Of a stretch of 64,000 nucleotides of DNA, positions 34,638 through 44,465 are shown piece by piece. Source of the stretch: Opitutaceae bacterium (lineage in GTDB: Bacteria > Verrucomicrobiota > Verrucomicrobiia > Opitutales > Opitutaceae). The position numbers and the translations under genes were made by a program. The stretch spans positions 1 through 64,000 of the forward strand of contig JAUSID010000264.1 of the NCBI GenBank assembly GCA_030648295.1, written 5' to 3'. The notes under the pieces were generated by a model. It searched no databases, was not told the origin of the DNA, and worked only from the letters and a program-made list of their open reading frames with translations. Positions within the stretch are counted from its first letter, which is position 1, and every line of letters begins with the position of its first letter.

Positions 34638-37469
34638 ATGAGCGCGCACGAATCTCACGATGGAAGGATGTCACCTCGGGTGACCATGCATCGCCTTGCT
34701 CCCGTGCATTGCACAGTTATGAGACTACGTCGGGCTTTTAATCTTCCAATAAGGGCCTTGTGCCAAGCCGAAGGCGGCCACGGGACTTGCGCCGTGGCTA
34801 TAGGCCTCCGACTTTCAGCTATTATATGTTCAACCGGCGTTAGTCGAGAAACTGGTCGACGGCCAAGCTCTCCGATCTCGATCCAACCGACTTTGGCCGT
34901 TGGTTCTCGGTGGACAGCCGTGCTGGCAATCTTTGTCGGTTCGATTCTTTGCTGCCACGCGAAGGAGCTTCTCCTCAGTCCTTCGCAGCGGGTTTTTCTG
35001 GAGGACAACTGTTTCGACTGCCACGACAGCGAAACGCACAAAGGAGGACTGGATTTGGAGACGCTCCCTTTTGATCTGAAAGAAGAGATGTCATTGGCAA
35101 AGTGGATTGAGGTCTATGATCGTGTGCGCGAGGGGGAGATGCCGCCAAAAAAGCGTCCGCGCCCTGCGCCGACTGATGTTTATGATTTTCTGGGTCACTT
35201 GGCCGAACCGTTAGTTGCCGCCGACCGCGCCTGGCAGATGGCGGACGGACGCGCCATGTTGCGCCGATTAAACCGGCAGGAGTTCGAAAACGCGCTGCGC
35301 GACCTGCTTCAGGCGCCGTGGTTGCAGATAAAGGATATCCTTCCGGAAGACCGCGTAATGTACGGTTTCAACAAAGTTGGCGCGGCTCTGGACGTTTCTT
35401 ATATAGAGATGGGGCGGTATCTCTCCGCCGTCGATTACGCCTTGCGTCAGGTTGTGGCCCGCCAAGCCTCGCGGCCGGAAGCCAAGGTAGTGCGCTACTA
35501 CGCACGCGAGCAGAAAGAATTTACACAGAATATGAACTCGCTCCGGCTGTCTTACCGGAGCACGTTTCCTGTCCTCGGGGCACGGGGGCAGCCGGACGTG
35601 AGATTGGGGAAGGTCCCTATCACGGTCGGCGCGGCTGATCCTGAAACGCGCGAGCAGGAGGGAATGGGCGTTGTGGCGAGCAGTTACCAGCCGCTCGAAC
35701 CTGCTTTCGACTCGTTCACGGCGCCCGTTGCCGGACGGTACCGCATTCGTGTCTGTGCCCATTCAATCTGGGTCGGTCCCGGACCGAGCAAAATGTGGTG
35801 GCTGCCGAACTTGGATGATATATCGCCAGGCCGACGCTCCGAGCCCGTGGTCATTTACGCAGTATTGCTCCCGAACCTGATGCGCCGCATCGGCCAATTT
35901 GATTTCACGTCCGAGCCCGCGGTAAAGGAGATCGAGACATGGTTGCTCGAGGGCGAGACGATTCGTCCTGATGCAGTGCGTTTTTTTCGATCGCGCGGGT
36001 CGAACGATCGAAACCCCCTCGCCAAAGAAGAGGGTATGCCAGGGGTGTCATTCCGCTGGGTGGAAGTTGAGGGACCGCTCTACGACGCGTGGCCAACGAC
36101 GGGGCACCGGCTGCTGTTCGGCGATCTGCCGCTTGAAAAGCCAGAACCTGGCTCAGCGGAACAAGTCGAGTTGATTTCCCGCCATCCTGACGCCGATGCC
36201 GAGCGATTACTCAGGGGATTCTTACAACATGCGTGTCGGCGGCCGGTGGGCGAAGTGGAGTTGCAGCGATTCCTGCCGTTAGTCGATCACGCGCTCAAAG
36301 GGGGAGCAAGCTTCGTAAATGCAATGATTGCCTGCTATTCCGCCGTGCTTTGCTCGCCGGAGTTCATTTATCTCCATGAAACGCCGGGGGAGATCGACGA
36401 TCATGCGTTGGCGTCCCGGTTGAGTTTTTTTCTCGAGAACTCCGCGCCAGATGACGAGCTGCGCGGGCTAGCGACGCAAGGTGTGCTGGGACATTCAGAC
36501 ACGTTGCGCGCGCAAACCAACCGCTTGCTGGACGGCCCTACCTCGCGCCGGTTTAGCGACGCGTTTCTCGATTATTGGCTCGACCTGCGCAAGATTGCGG
36601 CCACTTCGCCTGACTCGACCCTCTATCCCGACTATTATCTGGATGACTTCCTCACTGAGTCGGCGCTGGAGGAGACCCGATTGTACTTTGCCGAGTTGAT
36701 TCGCAAAGACCTTCCGGCTCGCTATATTGTTTCCTCGGATTTCGCCTTTGTGAACGAACGGCTGGCCGTCCACTATGGTTTGCCTCCAATGGAGGGCGTC
36801 GCCCTGCGTCGTGTCGCGCTGCCGCCCGACAGTTTTCGGGGCGGCCTTCTCACGCAGGCGAGTGTGCTAAAGGTGACCGCCAACGGCACCACGACATCGC
36901 CTGTTGTGCGCGGCGCATGGATCATGGGGCGAATCCTTGGGCAGCCTCCTCGCCCGCCCCCGCCCGGCACACCGGCGGTCGAGCCGGACATCCGGGGAGC
37001 CGTTACGATCAGGCAGCAACTTGACAGCCATCGCGCGCAAGAAAGCTGTGCCGTGTGTCACACGAAAATCGATCCGGCGGGATTTGCACTCGAAAACTTC
37101 GATATTATGGGGGGATGGCGGGATCGCTATCGCGCAGTGGCGCCAGGCGTACCGACGATGGCTGGCTTCGGTCACAATGGCCACAAATACCTCTTTCATC
37201 TGGCTCTGCCAGTCGATACGAGCGGCCAGTTGCCCGATGGCCGCAGGTTCAACGATATCAGGGAATTTAAGCGACTCCTTCTCAGCGACGAAAAGGCGAT
37301 CGCGCGCAACCTCGTGCGGCAACTTGTGGTCTTCGCAACCGGCGAACCTGTGCGTTTCAGCGATCGTATTAAGATCGAAGAAATCCTTGAACGAAGCGGC
37401 GCACAGCAATTTGGCGTGCGGACGCTGATCCATGAGACTATACAGAGCGATATGTTCCGCAACAAATGA
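34638..37469 (+). CDS. DUF1592 family protein (DUF1587/DUF1592/DUF1588/DUF1585), planctomycete-type cytochrome
   Basis: 943 aa in the longest reading. After a hydrophobic signal (about residues 92-106) comes a cytochrome c-like segment with CFDCH (about 121), then DUF1587 (LRRLNRQEFENALRDLL, about 208), DUF1595 (ACRRPVGEVELQRFLPL, about 530), DUF1592, DUF1588 (GLLTQASVLKVTANGTTTSPV, about 737, and SCAVCHTKIDPAGFALENFD with a second CxxCH) and DUF1585 at the end. Such proteins are exported and always paired with DUF1552 proteins; their role in glycan breakdown is proposed but untested. True start is uncertain: TTG at 34893 would place the signal peptide at the N-terminus. Confidence 0.88.
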   Translation: MSAHESHDGRMSPRVTMHRLAPVHCTVMRLRRAFNLPIRALCQAEGGHGTCAVAIGLRLSAIICSTGVSRETGRRPSSPISIQPTLAVGSRWTAVLAIFVGSILCCHAKELLLSPSQRVFLEDNCFDCHDSETHKGGLDLETLPFDLKEEMSLAKWIEVYDRVREGEMPPKKRPRPAPTDVYDFLGHLAEPLVAADRAWQMADGRAMLRRLNRQEFENALRDLLQAPWLQIKDILPEDRVMYGFNKVGAALDVSYIEMGRYLSAVDYALRQVVARQASRPEAKVVRYYAREQKEFTQNMNSLRLSYRSTFPVLGARGQPDVRLGKVPITVGAADPETREQEGMGVVASSYQPLEPAFDSFTAPVAGRYRIRVCAHSIWVGPGPSKMWWLPNLDDISPGRRSEPVVIYAVLLPNLMRRIGQFDFTSEPAVKEIETWLLEGETIRPDAVRFFRSRGSNDRNPLAKEEGMPGVSFRWVEVEGPLYDAWPTTGHRLLFGDLPLEKPEPGSAEQVELISRHPDADAERLLRGFLQHACRRPVGEVELQRFLPLVDHALKGGASFVNAMIACYSAVLCSPEFIYLHETPGEIDDHALASRLSFFLENSAPDDELRGLATQGVLGHSDTLRAQTNRLLDGPTSRRFSDAFLDYWLDLRKIAATSPDSTLYPDYYLDDFLTESALEETRLYFAELIRKDLPARYIVSSDFAFVNERLAVHYGLPPMEGVALRRVALPPDSFRGGLLTQASVLKVTANGTTTSPVVRGAWIMGRILGQPPRPPPPGTPAVEPDIRGAVTIRQQLDSHRAQESCAVCHTKIDPAGFALENFDIMGGWRDRYRAVAPGVPTMAGFGHNGHKYLFHLALPVDTSGQLPDGRRFNDIREFKRLLLSDEKAIARNLVRQLVVFATGEPVRFSDRIKIEEILERSGAQQFGVRTLIHETIQSDMFRNK

Positions 37470-37574
37470 CCGCATGAATGCTTTAGCAAGAAAGCGGCGC
37501 CTGTCAGAGCGGCGTAGCCCGCTAACATTCGCGACTATATTACAAGTCAAACCCTTCGAGGAGAGATTGAGCCG

Positions 37575-38924
37575 ATGAAATCACCTTCCCGGTCAAAGCC
37601 CGCAAACAGCGCCTTTGTCTCGACATTTCGCCTGATGTCACGCCGGCGGTTTCTGCGGGGCGCCGGGGTCGCCCTTTCGCTGCCCTTATTCGAGTCGATG
37701 GCCCCCGTTTTTGCCAGGCCGAGTTCGGCGTCTTCTGTGAACGGCGTTGGGAAGCCGCGGCGGATGCTCGGAATCTGCAATAATCTTGGACTGCTGCCAG
37801 AACACTTTTTTCCACAACAACGCGGGCGCGGTTATGAGCCCTCAACCTACTTGAATATTCTGGCGAAGCACCGCAACGACCTTACGGTATTCAGCGGAGT
37901 CTCGCATCCTGAAGTAGACGGCGGGCACCCCACCGATGTTTGCTTTCTAACCGGCGCCCCCCATCCGGGTGGGACTAGTTTTCGCAACACCATCTCGCTC
38001 GATCAATATGTTGCTGAGCGTCTCGGTCATTTGACGCGCTTTCCATCGCTGACGCTCGGCGTAAACGTGCAGCAAGGCGAGCGCGGTTTGTCTTGGACGG
38101 CTGCGGGAACCCTCATTCCTTGCGAGGAAAAGCCATCGGAGGTATTCAAGCAGCTGTTTGTTCAGGGAACACCGGAAGAGATGGAGGCACAGGTTCACAA
38201 GCTCGATCTAGGCCATAGCATTCTCGATGTTGTTGCCGGCCAGGCGAAGGATCTCGCGCGCAGCCTGGGGCGGCGTGACCGCGATCGTCTGGACCAATAC
38301 TTTACCTCTGTGCGAGAACTCGAGCAACGATTGCAGATGTCCAAGGTATGGGAAAGGAAACCGAAGCCAGTCGTAAATGCGCCGGTGCCGTTCGATCCGC
38401 CGAGCCCACGCCTTTATATGGAGAAGACCAAAGCGATGTACGATCTTGCGCGGCTCGCTTTCGAAACGGATTCTACCCGTTCGATTTCGCTGATGCTCGA
38501 CAGCGTGAATTCGCCGACGATCGAGCTCGGCCAGATGAAGACCACGGACGGATATCACAACCTTTCTCACCACGGCAAATCGGAGGCGAAGCTCAGTCAG
38601 CTCCGAACGATTGACGAATGGCACATGAGGCTCCTTGCGCAATTATTGGCCGATCTCACGGCAATTCGGGAAGACGGAGAGACACTCCTCGATCGTACGA
38701 TGGTCCTCTACGGCTCAAATCTTGGGAATGCCAACACGCATGCGAATACGAATTTGCCCCTGCTACTCGCAGGTGGCGGCTTCCGGCATGGCCAGCATCT
38801 CGCGTTCGACCCGCTCCGAAACTATCCCCTGGCAAATCTTTTTGTCTCGATTCTCCAGCAATTCGGCATCGAAGCTGACAGGTTTGCAACGGGCTCCGGC
38901 ACTCTGCGCGGGTTAGAAACCTAG
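37575..38924 (+). CDS. DUF1552 domain-containing protein, Tat-exported
   Basis: 449 aa. A twin-arginine signal, [10 protein letters not shown] (about 22-31) followed by a hydrophobic stretch, predicts Tat export. The DUF1552 body shows [12 protein letters not shown] (about 70), [13 protein letters not shown] (about 107), [11 protein letters not shown] (about 330) and [17 protein letters not shown] (about 390), the latter resembling alkaline-phosphatase-fold metal motifs as in DUF1501. A purine-rich site lies at 37557-37565, 10 bases before the ATG. It is the normal partner of the DUF1592 protein just upstream (105 bp gap). Confidence 0.9.
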   Translation: MKSPSRSKPANSAFVSTFRLMSRRRFLRGAGVALSLPLFESMAPVFARPSSASSVNGVGKPRRMLGICNNLGLLPEHFFPQQRGRGYEPSTYLNILAKHRNDLTVFSGVSHPEVDGGHPTDVCFLTGAPHPGGTSFRNTISLDQYVAERLGHLTRFPSLTLGVNVQQGERGLSWTAAGTLIPCEEKPSEVFKQLFVQGTPEEMEAQVHKLDLGHSILDVVAGQAKDLARSLGRRDRDRLDQYFTSVRELEQRLQMSKVWERKPKPVVNAPVPFDPPSPRLYMEKTKAMYDLARLAFETDSTRSISLMLDSVNSPTIELGQMKTTDGYHNLSHHGKSEAKLSQLRTIDEWHMRLLAQLLADLTAIREDGETLLDRTMVLYGSNLGNANTHANTNLPLLLAGGGFRHGQHLAFDPLRNYPLANLFVSILQQFGIEADRFATGSGTLRGLET

Positions 38925-39215
38925 AGCTAGTCCGAAGAACTATGGCCTATGGCCGAAACCAACGCGTATCTTTTAGTCGTTTTTTAAAGTATTGTTCGAT
39001 CATTGGGTCTCCTTTACTCGATCAGCCAACAGGAGACCTCGACTCCGACGGAGCCGTTAATTATGTGCCCAACCGCACGCAGTCCACCGAGGGGGGCGTC
39101 GCTCGCGGCCACATAAAGCGGTCGGGAACAAAATACTGACAACGGTCCGTGTTTCAAAAGCCAGCACCTCGGCATCGTCTGCGCGAACCCTCCGGAGGCG
39201 GGCAAGCCTCGGCAT
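38925..39215. other. Gap with possible dockerin-like trace
   Basis: No gene is supported. One plus-strand reading contains TGDLDSDGAVNYV (around 39030-39066), which resembles a dockerin/EF-hand calcium loop, but it is too short to call. The right side merges into mobile DNA. Confidence 0.3.
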
Positions 39216-39728
39216 CTGGCTCATCCATTGTCGGCCGTACCACGCGTGGTCGAAGGGGAAAATCGAAAAACGGTTCCAGGGATGCCAGTCGCAGTGTCTG
39301 CCGACGCTCGTGTTTGATCCCGTGCACTCGCTCGAGGAGTTGAACCGGCGGTTTTGGAAATGGGTGGAGACCGACTACAACCAGCGTCCCCACACGGCGC
39401 TCGCCGGCGAATCCCCTCCGCGCAACGCTTCGCGCGGCTGGGCACGTCGCTGCGGCTCTTGGAGCCGAATGCCGACCTCGATCGATTGTTCTTCATGCAG
39501 GTGAAGCGTCGCGTGCGCAAGGACGCGACGTTCTCCCTCGGGGCGGAGTGCTGGGAGGTCGCCGCGCATCTGCGCGGTCAAATCATCCTCGCGCGTTTCG
39601 ATCCCATCACGTTCGCGCGGGTCGAAGTCTGGCTCGGCGAGCGGTTCGTCGGCCTGGCGGTCAAGTGCGACAAGCAGCGCAACCCGCGAATCTTTAGAAC
39701 GAACGACTATGACCGCGAAGTCTACTGA
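39216..39728 (+). pseudogene. Truncated DDE (rve/Mu C-type) integrase
   Basis: The reading RPYHAWSKGKIEKRFQGC (about 39232) carries the last catalytic Glu of retroviral-type integrases, followed by FWKWVETDYNQRPHTALAGESP. Near 39418 the frame shifts and continues as RFARLGTSLRLLEPNADLDRLFF and a Mu-transposase C-terminal beta-barrel (DATFSLGAECWEVAAHLRG) to the stop at 39728. The N-terminal half with the first two Asp residues is missing. The gene overlaps the ATPase start by 20 bp, the normal layout of such transposons. Confidence 0.75.
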
Positions 39729-40558
39729 GGGTCCCTCGCTGGACATCGCGCTCAAAACCCTCTGGGGCGCGAGCCGCTGGCCGGGCATGGCCGATGGTGA
39801 AGTCGTGCTGTCGCACCCGTCGTGGCAAGAGGCGTATCGACGGCACGATCAGTTGGCCGGCGTGCGGGCGAGCAGCATCCTGCATGGCCCGAACGGGGTC
39901 GGAAAAAGCAAGCTGCTCCATCACTGGAGCTCACGTCTCAGCGAGAAGCAATATCGGTTGCTGCGGGTGGCGCATAGTTCGCGTGATGGGATCCGATCTG
40001 CTCCGTCACCTGGTCAAGCTGGGCGGCAAGGAGCCGCTGTATCGCCGCGGCGACAACGTGCTCCTCCTAGCCGAACTGTGGCAGGACTGGGCGCCGGCGT
40101 GGCCGATCTTGATCGTCGAGGAAGCGCAGGATCTCGCCGTCGCCTCGCTGGAGGAACTGCGACTGCTCACGTGCGCGCGATCGGACGCGACCCCGCCGTT
40201 CTCGCTGCTCCTCTGCGGCGACGAGGAGCTGCTCGGGCGGCTCGAGCTGAACGTGAACAAGCCGGTCGTGTCGCGTCTGGGGTTTTGCTTTCACCTCTCG
40301 CCCTGGCCGGCGGAAAGCTTCTCCGCGTACCTGCATCAGCGACTCGCAGAAGTCGGGATCCACACCAGTCCGTTCGAGCCCGCTGCTGAAACGCTGCTGT
40401 TGCAGGCGGCACAGGGCATCCCCCGCACGCTCAACGCGCTTTTGCAGCGGGCGATGGAACAAGCCGCGTTGGCGAACCGTCGCGTCGTCACCTCTGGCGA
40501 CGTCCAGCTCGCGTTGGACACGCTGCCGTGGCTCGCGCGCGCACGGCCCACCGGATGA
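39709..40558 (+). pseudogene. ExeA/TnpB-type AAA ATPase of the transposon, frameshifted
   Basis: Start at ATG 39709. Walker A is HGPNGVGKSK (about residues 63-72). At about 39985 the frame changes; the second frame gives GSDLLRHLVKLGG, Walker B PILIVEEAQDL, a sensor LLLCGDEELLGRL, and the lid RVVTSGDVQLALDTLPW. The joined protein is about 280 aa, the usual length for transposition-helper ATPases (TniB/IstB/ExeA group). Confidence 0.8.
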
Positions 40559-40565
40559 CGCCGCC

Positions 40566-40850
40566 ATGCCGAATTGCGACGAAACCATCGATGCGATGGG
40601 CGACACGGTGCGGCAGCTGCTCGGCACAGTGCAGCGCCGGTTTTATGCCGCGCAATCTCCACGCGACCACGCCGAAGGACGGGCAAGCTTCCACCGCGAT
40701 AGACGGATGTTGCTGTACGCACTCACGTGGCCCGCGGTGTGGCTCGAACGCCGCGGGCTCACGTGCTCGTCGACGCGTTACCACGACCTCGTCGCCGATC
40801 GCCTCGCAGAAATCGCGTTGCACGGCGATCCGGCGCGTTATGGCGCGTAA
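40566..40850 (+). CDS. Hypothetical protein of the decayed transposon
   Basis: 94 aa, helical and Arg-rich, no family recognised. It begins 7 bp after the ATPase stop and its 3' end overlaps the next ORF by 11 bp. Position suggests an accessory gene of the integrase/ATPase element. Confidence 0.5.
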   Translation: MPNCDETIDAMGDTVRQLLGTVQRRFYAAQSPRDHAEGRASFHRDRRMLLYALTWPAVWLERRGLTCSSTRYHDLVADRLAEIALHGDPARYGA

Positions 40851-41091
40851 CTTTCCCACCTATCTGCTGAAATGCCTCCAGGATTGGTTTCAGCACCACG
40901 GCGACGAGTTTTACGACGAACTCAAGCACATCCGCAACGCGCTCGACCAAGTGCTCGCATCGGACCGCTTCGCTGTCGCGGTGCAGCGTGACGCGCGGCA
41001 CGTCGAGCTGCTCGCTTCCGTCCATCGCCTGATCCGGGCGCAGCGTGAAAAACGACAGAAGAGCGACGACCGTCAGCTGTCGCTGTTCTGA
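40840..41091 (+). CDS. Hypothetical helical protein of the decayed transposon
   Basis: 83 aa, starting inside the end of the previous ORF. Mostly amphipathic helix with a basic C-terminus (REKRQKSDDRQLSLF). Not identified. It precedes an array of short repeats at 41138-41221 that could be the transposon end, so it would be the last gene of the element. Confidence 0.45.
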   Translation: MARNFPTYLLKCLQDWFQHHGDEFYDELKHIRNALDQVLASDRFAVAVQRDARHVELLASVHRLIRAQREKRQKSDDRQLSLF

Positions 41092-41137
41092 GTATCGTCG
41101 CGATTACCGTGGTGCCGCCAATCACTGCTTGCTGAAA

Positions 41138-41221
41138 CGTCACGCTTTGCACGGCGCGCCGTGAACAGCGTGACGTAGCGCCGACTTCGTCACGATGAAA
41201 AGTCCCTGGAATAGCGTGACG
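41138..41221. repeat. Four alternating 9-bp sites, likely transposon end
   Basis: CGTCACGCT at 41138-41146, AGCGTGACG at 41167-41175, CGTCACGAT at 41188-41196 and AGCGTGACG at 41213-41221. The last two of each orientation differ by at most one base. Spacing of starts is 29, 21 and 25 bp and orientation alternates. Integrase/ATPase transposons carry several transposase-binding sites at their ends, so this may be the right end. Confidence 0.6.
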
Positions 41222-41520
41222 CGGAACAACAAGGTGCGAACGGCGCGAATGGCCATGGGCGGGTGAAAAGAGGCATGCAGGAGACCGACAGCGTGGAGCT
41301 GCTGCAGCCACTGAGCGTCGGCGACATCGGTCTTGCGACCGGGAACGTTCTTGAGGTGCCGGGCGTTGACCAGGCAGATCTCGATGCCGGCGTCCTCGAG
41401 CATGGTGTAGAGAGGAATCCAATACACGCTGGTCGCCTCCATCGCGACCGTGCCGATGCCGCTCTCCTTGAACCACGCGACCAGCGCCAGCAGGTCCTGT
41501 CCAAGCTGGGACAGGATTTG
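41215..41520 (-). pseudogene. Fragment of an IS110-family transposase
   Basis: The minus strand reads LVAWFKESGIGTVAMEATSVYWIPLYTML and ARHLKNVPGRKTDVADAQWLQQLHAVGLL, the N-terminal DEDD domain of IS110 transposases with its Glu (AMEAT) and Asp (KTDVADA) residues. Start and C-terminal half are missing. It ends against hipB in a short inverted repeat at about 41492-41513. Confidence 0.75.
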
Positions 41521-41777
41521 GCGACCGCGCGGCGCAAGCGCCAGCTCACCGTCGCCATGATGGTGGAGCGGATGGGCGTGGCCACGAACACCTATCGCCG
41601 CGTGGAGAAAGGCGATCCGTCCATCAGGGTGCGTATACGATGGCGCTCTTGGTTTTGGGTTTCGGCAACGCGTTGGGCGATCAGATCGATCCCAAGCGCA
41701 ATGATGTCGGCCTGCAACCGGACGAAGCTCGGCTCCCGAAACAGGTACGGGTGAAAAAGGCACCGACCTCGCTGTGA
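41491..41777 (+). pseudogene. HipB-like antitoxin (HTH), frameshifted
   Basis: LGQDLATARRKRQLTVAMMVERMGVA and TYRRVEKGDPSI form an XRE/Cro helix-turn-helix as in HipB. Near 41622 the frame changes, and in the new frame GAYTMALLVLGFGNALGDQID and LPKQVRVKK complete the typical ~90-aa HipB. The 5' end joins the IS110 fragment, so promoter and start are lost. Stop TGA 41775-41777 overlaps the hipA GTG. Confidence 0.75.
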
Positions 41778-42930
41778 AGCACGCCCTCCAGGTTTATATC
41801 GGCGACGAATCCTGGCTGGCGGCGGCGGGTCGCTTCGCGCTCGAGCCGATCTTCCGCTCGTGGCAGGTACGCAGTTTCATAAGACGCCGGCGGGGTTCGT
41901 GTTTCACGCGGCGATTGCCGACACGGAACCGGATGGCTGGGGCCGGCGCGTGATTTTGAGAGACCACGCCAGGCGCCGGCAAAAAGCGCGGCGCGCGGGA
42001 GGCGACGCGGGATCGGCTCAACTGAATGCGGTCGATTTTCTCTTGGCTGCGGACGACGGCAGCCGGGTGGGCGCGCTGCGGTTTTGTGACGAAGCTGGCG
42101 CGTTTCAGCGCGCGGCCGAACCCGGCCCGGCGCACCGCTCTACCCTTGGTGGAATTGGCCCACCTGATGAGCGCCTCGCACGCGGTCGAAACCGAGACGG
42201 AAACCGCCGCGGACCTCGCCTACCTGTGCGGGCGCGGCACATCGCTCGGCGGCTTGCGACGGAAATGCACGGTGGTCGATGACGACGGCCTGCTCGCGAT
42301 TGGAAAATTTCCGAGCGTACAGAGGACGAACGCGCCGTCACCAAGGGTGAGGTGCTGGCGATGACGCTCGCCAAGACGGCCGGCCGGCCTGATGGTCGCG
42401 GCGGCGCGGCTCGTCGACAGCGATGGCGTGCCCGTGACGCTGGTCCGCCGCTTCGATCGCACGCTCGACGGCAAGCGGTTCATGTATGTCTCGGCCGCTA
42501 CCCTGCTCGGCGTCGAGGCAAGCGAGTCCCAAGAGCACGTCTACACCGAAATCGTCGATGCGCTCCGCATGCACGGCGCCGCAGCGCAAGCCGACATTGA
42601 GGAGCTCTGGCGACGCATGGCATCGACCTCAATCCGTTTCCGGATCGCGCACGCGAATTGAAAACGTGGGTGTCGGCGGACAGCGGGCCAGAGGCAACGA
42701 TCGATGCGCTGATGCCCGTCATCGCCTTTTTCCGAGTCTCCGCCCGCCGCGCGAAAGAGATGCTGCGTGAGGTGGAGCGCGCCGTGGCCGGGTGGCGGAA
42801 GATCGGGCGGGCGCTGGGGATGTCGAATCGGGAGTTGGGGGAGTTCGCCAACGCATTTGAGCATCCCGAACGCTGCCGCCGCCCAAAAGCGTTTGGGCTG
42901 ACCGGCTGCTCCGAATGTTTTGCGTGGTAG
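41774..42930 (+). pseudogene. HipA-like toxin kinase, several frameshifts
   Basis: GTG at 41774 overlaps the hipB stop. Pieces of HipA appear in changing frames: VYIGDESWL at the start, FHAAIADTEPDGWGRRVILRDHARR (about 41900), LAYLCGRGTSLGGLRRKCTV with the P-loop-like kinase segment (about 42220), VTLVRRFDRTLDGKRFMYVSAATLLG (about 42430) and the C-terminal ARRAKEMLREVERAVAGWRKIG (about 42745). The catalytic Asp region between 42550 and 42660 is damaged. At least three frame changes make it inactive. Confidence 0.75.
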
Positions 42931-43090
42931 CTACAGTCACGGCCGAGGCTTAAACTCCTCACGACCACGGCCGCGATGCGCGCCCAAAACAGGAAGAAAA
43001 ATTCAGAAAATTCGGCAACTATTTCACACAAAAAAGCAGAAAAGTGTGAACTGCTGTTGTAACACTTTCAAAGCCAGCAACTCTATGATT

Positions 43091-43131
43091 CGTCCCGAAC
43101 GTAGCGCTCTACCAGGCTAAGCTACGCCCCG
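43091..43131 (-). pseudogene. 5' half of tRNA-Pro(CGG), truncated at the anticodon stem
   Basis: The minus strand carries a tRNA acceptor strand (CGGGGCG), D-arm (GCTTAGCCTGGTAGAGC), anticodon 5' stem and loop TTCGGGA (anticodon CGG), then only two bases of the 3' stem. No T-arm or 3' acceptor follows. The cut at the anticodon stem next to mobile DNA suggests an attachment site used by an integrated element. Confidence 0.8.
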
Positions 43132-43270
43132 ACATCACTGCGACAGCCGAATGCTCCGGCTGAGTCGTTCAAGGAGTCGCACGGCTACCGTTGGCGCAAG
43201 CAGAAAATCCGGTTTTGTCCGCCGCGTCGCGAAAAGATTCGGGCGGCCGGACGCGCCGATCACCACCCAT

Positions 43271-43297
43271 AAAAAACCCCGGACAAGGCGTCCGGGG
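43271..43297 (-). terminator. Rho-independent terminator of the Ton operon
   Basis: On the minus strand an 8-bp GC stem (43290-43297 with 43277-43284), 5-base loop and six T residues (43271-43276). It lies 21 bp past the last gene of the exbB-to-coiled-coil group. Confidence 0.9.
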
Positions 43298-43317
43298 TGG
43301 GAGAGGGTTACCCCACT

Positions 43318-43863
43318 TCAGCTGCGGGGCGCCGCGGGCAGGGGCGGCGGTGCCGGCGGCCGGACGAGCGAGCTGGCCTGCGCGCGGCGGGCGATCATTT
43401 CCACCATCCGCTGCGATTCGAGTTCGGCATTGCGCCGGGCCACCTTCGCGAGTTCGACCTGCTTCGCCAGATCGAAAGCCTCGCGCGTGAGCCGGTCGCG
43501 TTCCTTATGCAGCCGGTCGAGTTCGACCTCGAGCGCCTGGGCGCCTTTGGCGGCCTTGTCGGCGTCGGCGCGGGCCGTGTCGATCTCCGCCTTCAGGTCG
43601 GCGTCGATCTTCGCCTGCTTGGCGCGACGATCCTCCTCCTTCTTCTTTTCCTCGGCTTCGCGCTCGGCCTGCTTTTTCGCCGCCTCGTCGCGGGCCTGCT
43701 GCTCCGCCTGCTCCTTCTGCTGTTTCTCGTCCGCGATCTTTTTTGCGAGTGTCGTGGCGCGGGTATGCTCACGCTGCGCGGCCTCCTTCTGGTGGGTGAA
43801 GTAAACGACGAGGAATAGCCCGAGCAAAACGCTGGGGACGGCCAAATAGATCCACTTTTTCAT
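43318..43863 (-). CDS. Membrane-anchored coiled-coil protein of the Ton operon (2)
   Basis: 181 aa from ATG 43863. One N-terminal membrane helix (about residues 5-22) is followed by a long charged coiled coil rich in Glu/Lys/Ala (about 25-165), then a Pro-rich tail (RPPAPPPLPAAP). It should sit in the inner membrane and reach into the periplasm. No family is recognised. Last gene of the operon, before the terminator. Paralogue-like to the next upstream gene in layout. Confidence 0.75.
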   Translation of the reverse strand: MKKWIYLAVPSVLLGLFLVVYFTHQKEAAQREHTRATTLAKKIADEKQQKEQAEQQARDEAAKKQAEREAEEKKKEEDRRAKQAKIDADLKAEIDTARADADKAAKGAQALEVELDRLHKERDRLTREAFDLAKQVELAKVARRNAELESQRMVEMIARRAQASSLVRPPAPPPLPAAPRS

Positions 43864-43885
43864 CTTTGAGTTGTCTGGAGGGGAA

Positions 43886-44449
43886 TTACTTCTTGGCCGC
43901 GGCGGCGGCGGCAACGGCGGCGGCAGCGGCGGCCCGGGCCGCGTCCTCGGCCGCCTTGTCGGCGGCGGCGATACGCTCGAGCACTCCGCTGAGACTCTGG
44001 GTGTTGGCCTCGGCTTTCTTCACGAACTCACGTTGGAACTTCTGCTCATCGACGGACCGTTTCTTGTCCTCCTCGATCTTCGCGAGCTCCTTCTTGTTCT
44101 CTTCGACTTCCTTCGAGAGACGTTTGACCTGGTCCTGGAATTTGCGCGCGTCCTCGCGCGCCTTGACGCGGGCCTGTTGGGCCAGTTCGCGCTGCTCCTT
44201 CTCCTTCGCGTCACGTTCCTCGCGCGCCCTCTTCTCCTTCTTGCGCTTATCCTGGGCCTCGAGCGCCGCCCTCACGGCTCCGGCCTTGGCGAGGTTTTCC
44301 TGCCGGATCTTCTCGTTCTTCTGCTCGATCCTGGCCTTATCGGCCGCCACCAGCTTTTCCTCGTAGCCGGAGGCGTATTTCCAATATACGGCGGCGAACA
44401 GCACGAGACCTGCCACAGGGGCAATGACATACACGTAGTTTTTCTTCAT
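43886..44449 (-). CDS. Membrane-anchored coiled-coil protein of the Ton operon (1)
   Basis: 187 aa. N-terminal helix (about 6-24), long Lys/Glu/Ala coiled coil (about 30-165) and an Ala-rich end. Same plan as the following gene; possibly they pair. It follows the TPR gene with a 16-bp gap. Such coiled coils could bridge the periplasm or bind the TPR protein, but no function is known. Confidence 0.75.
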   Translation of the reverse strand: MKKNYVYVIAPVAGLVLFAAVYWKYASGYEEKLVAADKARIEQKNEKIRQENLAKAGAVRAALEAQDKRKKEKRAREERDAKEKEQRELAQQARVKAREDARKFQDQVKRLSKEVEENKKELAKIEEDKKRSVDEQKFQREFVKKAEANTQSLSGVLERIAAADKAAEDAARAAAAAAVAAAAAAKK

Positions 44450-44465
44450 TGGAGATGGACGGGGA

